64,000 bases of DNA from Ephydatia muelleri. Its lineage: Eukaryota > Porifera > Demospongiae > Spongillida > Spongillidae. Position 1 is the stretch's first letter. Each line of letters opens with the position of its first letter. Positions 59,774-64,000 of this stretch are shown in pieces. The position numbers were made by a program, and so were the translations under genes. Under the pieces are notes generated by a model. That model had not been told where the DNA came from. It made no database searches and worked only from the letters and a program-made list of their open reading frames with translations. Where the stretch lies: positions 8,397,509 to 8,461,508 of the forward strand of contig JABACO010000016.1 of assembly GCA_013339895.1 (NCBI GenBank), read 5' to 3'.

Positions 59774-60511
59774 CCCGTCCAAGCTAGTTCCGCTTGCCCA
59801 AGCTGGTTCCGCCTGCCCAGCTTGGTCCCGCTTGCCGTAGCTGGTTCCGCTTCTTTCCGCTTCTTTCCGCTTCTTTCCGCTTACCATGGATTATTCTTTG
59901 CCAATGAATTAATTAATTATTTTACATGCATGACGTGAAAATTAGCGAGCGTGAGGTACTATACTGATAAATGGGGCGCCCATGGCCCGTAACAAACTGC
60001 AGTCGGAGTGGCGGATCCGGGGCACTTCAAGTACATGATTCATGACGCCCAGACCTACTTCGATATTGAACTGCACAACGGCCAACAGATTAATTTCAGT
60101 ACAATGGCGTTGTGCCGTTCGAATACGAAGTAGGTCTGGCTTTCGAGTTAACTTTCCTGATCTATCCGTAGATAGGAAAGTTAGACTAAGTCTCGTTAAC
60201 TCGCAAGCCAGATACGATTTCTGTAGTCTCGCACTTGCGAGCTAGACTCTGGAAGCAAAAAAGTAATTCTTGTCATATTTACTATCTGTTTTGGCGTTTC
60301 TACGCAATTATGCGATGTTTTAATTTGTGACTTCAACATTGTAAAAGTTGCAAAGCTGCTGAGGCTCCGCCCCAGACCCCGATGGGGGAGCTTACAGCGC
60401 TCCCCCCATACCCCATGCAGGGAAGGCCCCTCCCCCGCTAGTTAGTTCCACCCTCATTGTTTCCCGAACCCCCCCCCCCCCCCCCCCTCTCCCGACCAGC
60501 CTACGGGCCTG
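59694..60511. mobile_element. complete 818-bp CAGGCCCGTAGGCTGG element
   Basis: Left end caggcccgtaggctgg (59,694-59,709), right end ccagcctacgggcctg (60,496-60,511), a perfect 16-base TIR. Inside are a G run and a C run near the left end, an inner palindrome (cagacctacttcg, about 60,048, to cgaagtaggtctg, about 60,138), a ctcgcacttgcgag hairpin, the gggggagcttacagcgctcc hairpin (60,384-60,406) and a C run near the right end. It supplies the reference for the half copies at 17,578 and 18,303. No coding capacity. Confidence 0.85.
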
Positions 60512-62515
60512 TCGCAGGCTGGTACGTTGTATGAGCTATTTCTAATTCTTTGTTTGGTTGTAGTCTGGTAAATATGTAAGAAATCGCAAGCCATATATGC
60601 ACCCAGGCCCACACAGCCATGCCCATAGGGGATCATACGCAGGCCCGAAGTTGACTGCTGGTATCGCGGGCGTCCACTTTCCCGCTGAGGCCCGCTCTTT
60701 GTATCGAGCCCGAAAGTGGAAATGTACAGCACCCCCGGCGTTTCGTATCGATCGGGCCAGAAAGGTACTTCCCCCCCCCCCCCCCCCCCCCCCCCCCTTT
60801 TTTTTTTACAGCAGTCCTATTAATCAATGCCCATGAGAATCTCCCTCGATCGGCCACTACAAGAACAGTGACTGCCATGTATAGGATTAACTGTAGCGCA
60901 CCGCAAACGTCGATCGGAGAGAACATCTACCTGATCTACGGTTTACTTAGGCCCTATATACTAGGTATGCGGGTCAAGCTATGGTTGTTACGCACATGTA
61001 CAGCACCTAAGCACCTCAGTTATAACATGTACCTGAGTGAGTCTGATTCAGGGAAGCATTGCAGCAGAGATACTCACGCCCGTTAAAAACGTCCATTACG
61101 TCATGCAATCATTGTGAAGAATTAATAATGGACTCAGGAACCTAGAGAAGTAGGCAAAAGAGTGTTGTATGGTAACATCGACCTGCCTCGATGATCTGGT
61201 TAACATAATAATAAACGTCTATTACCACAACTATCACAGATCCTGAGAAAAATGTACAAACGTCTTGAAAAAAACCCTAATTGTATCAAATTTCTACAGG
61301 TGTCTATGGACGTGTTGTTTTAGGGCCATGGAACCCACAGATAGACTATGAAATGTTTTGTTTCATCAATAAAGCATAGCTTATGATTTGCTTCACTATA
61401 TTTTTCAACGTTTTTTGTCATTTCTATCCTTTCCTGATTTAGGTTGAACAGAAATGCACTTTGTTCCATACATTTCAATGGACTCGTGCGCGGAAAATTA
61501 ACGGACGTTTGCAATGACGCGTCAGGAATACGTCATGAGCGTCCGAAATTTCTAGCACTGAAGTTCAGTCTATGGATATTGGAGAACACGGTATAAGAAT
61601 CCATCCATGAGACAGAAGCAAGAACGTCTGGCTCGCAGTTGGCGATGGTGGCAGTGCAGGATGCTCCAGCGACAGCAGACTCAATCGGAAGCGAAATGGT
61701 GCCGCAATTCCTGTTCCAGTGTGGGACGACGACTGCACTGGCGGAAGAATAAGAGGAGGAGGACTGCAGATCTTGCCGGCGAGTGAGTGGAACGGCGACG
61801 GAGGAGAAGGTGGCCCCAGAGGGAGCTGGCGAGGAGCAATCGGATGCAGACGACAGGCGTGGAAGCATGTATGTGTGTGTGTGTGGGTGTGGGTGTGGGT
61901 GTGATTCATTCCCCTCTCCTGAGTTCATAATAAAACATAAGTGTGCACAGTTCAGTTCACATGAGACCTGTCTACTGACATGGCCTCTTCACCAAGAGTG
62001 AAATATTTCTTTTTGCTTTGAAAGTTTGTCTGGGATATTAGTGCAATGCATGTGGTCTGGTATTCTGGACACGGTTCAGTAAATTTTGACGTCTTATTTT
62101 GTATGCAGAAAAATTCTTTATGGCCGTGATGGCTTTTCCGGCTACCAGAGTTACATGTAAGTAGTTGGTTTGCGTGTGAAAATTTTTTCAATTGTGGTTG
62201 CCTTCCCTCAGATAAAGCAGTAAACAGGCGGATAGTAGAACATTAAAACATGTGCAGCAGTTGTGTTGTTGTTTTAGTAATTTGTTGTTTATGATTTTGT
62301 AATACAAAATGAGAGTAATTGTCTCACTTTGTTGTGTATCACTAGTGGTTTGTGTGTTGAGAACTCGGCAAAAGAAAATTGACAGCAATGGCAGGCAATA
62401 GTGCAATCTCTCCAATCTGTTGTGGCTCTAAAAAGAGCCGGGACCCTCCTCCACCTATATCATTCAAACCCCCCAGAAAAATAAAAAAATAAAATAAGTG
62501 GAGAAATCATCAATA
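60512..62515. other. unassigned stretch with a C/T homopolymer
   Basis: A C run at 60,770-60,797 followed by T8 is the clearest feature. Around it, tatcgcgggc and tttcgtatcgatcgggcc echo the 15.4-kb spacer. A GGGTG-type short tandem lies at 61,876-61,902. Minus-strand frames at 61,533-61,928 have some protein-like composition (SWMDSYTVFSNIHRL) but no family and no clear splice sites. Nothing else can be supported. Confidence 0.5.
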
Positions 62516-62517
62516 AA

Positions 62518-62784
62518 TTATATCTGTTGGAGGTAAGAATCCAACCTCTTGCTGGGTTCACAAGTAGGCATGGCACTAGATAAGACTGCATGTGCCACCA
62601 CTACTCGTGGGGCCCGCGGTACCGTCGGTGGACCTGGGGGGTGTATCCTTCTCAGCAGCCTTTGAAGGTCCGCTTTGATGGAAGCGAGGAGTGTCCTGAG
62701 CTGCGTAGCGGACTCGACAGCGCCCGGTGCATCGAGCGCATCCTTGAACCAACGAGCTGCCGTTTCAAGATCCACCATGGCCAC
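62518..62784 (-). CDS. possible helical protein exon, unrecognised
   Basis: The minus-strand frame from 62,784 starts MVDLETAARWFKDALDA two codons after the first ATG, and continues with a predicted amphipathic helical stretch (TQLRTLLASIKADLQRLLRR), a proline-rich section and a stop at 62,518. Composition is protein-like and G+C is higher than nearby DNA. No known domain. Upstream exons are not identified. Confidence 0.3.
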   Translation of the reverse strand: MAMVDLETAARWFKDALDAPGAVESATQLRTLLASIKADLQRLLRRIHPPGPPTVPRAPRVVVAHAVLSSAMPTCEPSKRLDSYLQQI

Positions 62785-62799
62785 TCTGAGAGCTAGCGC

Positions 62800-64000
62800 A
62801 ATATTTAATTTTTGGATGCTCTATTCCGTATCTAAAACAAGTACTTACTTGAAATATTAGCTAATGAATGACACACGTGCAGTGCTGCGCTGCTTCCCGG
62901 ATATTTGGCCGTATTTGTCTCCTCGTTCCCTAGTTAATCAGACAGCCGGGAGGTGGTTTAAAGACAGGGGGAGCTTGGTTGGGGAGGGTGCATGCATGGT
63001 GAGGTAAGAAAGATGAGAGCCAAAAGTATAGTACAGGGTGCAATTGCTATAGTTTAGAAGAAGCAGGTCGGCTATTTTGTGACGTAATGGGCGACTCCCC
63101 CCATATACCTCTCCATACATCTTGACCCCCCTCACATCTCCCGTTCGGAAGGTCCAACCGGCTCCAGGACACCAGTTCCCGTTAGAGCTCCCCCGTGCCA
63201 CCTCAACTTCGGAGACTCGTCTCCCTGGCCCCTCGGGGAGCCTGCGAAACAGGGGTACACAGGGTGCCGTGAATCTCATTAGCTCAGGTAGCTTCTATGG
63301 GGGGAGTGGTTTCGTAGTATTTGAGATACTAGGTCACCACACCTCCCCATACATAGGTCCGTACCCCGAGAGGTCGGATGGCTCACTTTGGTGATCTCGG
63401 GTCCTCGGAGCTAGAACGTACAGGACACCAGAGTCAACGGATACGATTAGGAGAGGTTGGAAGTTGAAGGAATCGAAAAACCCAGGGTCGTCCCGTGTTC
63501 GGGAAGGCAGATGTGACCGCTTTTACAGTATGGTCGCAAGTATGGCGTTTGCCAGGATTGGCCCTAAGGCAGCAGCTGGAACCTTAATTGAGGTCCCACC
63601 TGCGTGTAATGTCGCCTGCCAGACGGTTTGCGCCGGTCCTTTGTGTCTCCACGCCTCTCTTGCCCACGTATCTACTTTCTCACCCCGCCTCCCTTCTTTC
63701 TGGACGGTCACGTGATGCTGCTTAATGTTAATATCGACATTAATACTTTTTTTATATTTTGTTAAGGCTGGAGCTGCGTATCGCCGACAAGGAGAAGGAA
63801 TGAAAAGGCTACGACGAGTACCCGCGGGGGCTATAATTAGCTCGAATGAAGGACGCGGACGAAGGCGCAGGCCATCTCTATTCCAGCTTAATTATCTCAT
63901 CGCTCAGCATGTTTATATCCATTATGTTTTAAAGCAGAAATAACACAAATGCCAGGACTATCCCAAGCCTATATATGACTTTATGACACATTAGACATTC
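62800..64000. other. unassigned right end
   Basis: CG-rich section 63,100-63,480 with repeated tccaggacacca / acaggacaccag motifs, then ordinary sequence. The + frame ending near 63,943 (RRQGEGMKRLRRVPAGAI) follows an acceptor-like tttgttaag at about 63,765 and might be a last exon; support is weak. Confidence 0.3.

Noticed and set aside
61533..61928. A 131-codon minus frame
   Set aside because: Part is a repeat translation (His-Pro), and no splice sites or family support the rest.
63100..63480. rRNA or tRNA-like GC-rich segment
   Set aside because: No cloverleaf, A/B box pair or conserved rRNA core could be read.

Overview
The window looks like nuclear DNA of an invertebrate animal, most likely a sponge. 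Exons are small and flanked by GT/AG sites, several introns are only about 40 to 60 bases, metazoan domain families are present (multi-SH3, FN3/laminin-G, ankyrin, TKL-like kinase, USP peptidase), and there are no bacterial operons, tRNAs or rRNAs. The sponge call is inference from the style of the kinase, DUF6589 and hAT relics; I could not run a search. Most of the window is repeats and mobile-element debris.

Layout. 1-14.28 kb is one satellite array with a monomer of about 182 bp, itself built into a 6,323-bp higher-order repeat; it ends in a single inverted monomer. 14.4-15.6 kb holds long G and C homopolymers and a palindromic MITE. 15.8-21.1 kb is the wreck of a two-gene DNA transposon: a THAP + DDE transposase on + facing a SWIM + YqaJ nuclease on -. 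The nuclease gene is split by a TTAA-flanked piggyBac-like insertion and by halves of a CAGGCCCG element, with a local inversion. A foldback element and a 22-bp minisatellite with inverted blocks follow. 21.95-23.6 kb is a decayed reverse transcriptase with a restriction-like nuclease tail.

23.9-26.64 kb (-) is a multi-exon DUF6589-like gene. 26.96-29.9 kb (-) is a multi-SH3 gene of SH3D19/intersectin type with introns full of minisatellites; its last SH3 half is missing. 30.4-32.4 kb (-) is an ankyrin / coiled-coil / kinase-like relic lacking the kinase N-lobe. 32.66-34.66 kb (-) is an intronless, frameshifted, fibre-like beta-repeat gene of possible viral origin. 35.6-37.7 kb is a TGTG-rich minisatellite between two small candidate spliced genes on +.

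40.6-42.2 kb (+) is a TTF-zinc-finger/DUF4371 hAT transposase relic whose end is joined to two monomers of a 164-bp satellite; the main array (about 18 copies) is at 48.64-51.59 kb. Between them, 42.93-48.43 kb (-) carries the most interesting locus: about 20 exons encoding a PHD finger of H3K4me3-reader type, a DDE/MULE-like transposase-like core, and a USP (C19) deubiquitinase-like domain with Cys box, QNDC box and GHY His box all visible once introns are removed.

52.3-53.7 kb (+) is an FN3/laminin-G fragment. 54.125-58.521 kb is a 4.4-kb unit with 450-bp terminal inverted repeats and a possible 6-bp target duplication. It contains a spliced + strand gene with tandemly duplicated exons, and one arm carries a TA-flanked 633-bp MITE whose empty site survives in the other arm. 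58.56-60.51 kb holds two more TIR elements. 60.5-64.0 kb is mostly unassigned.
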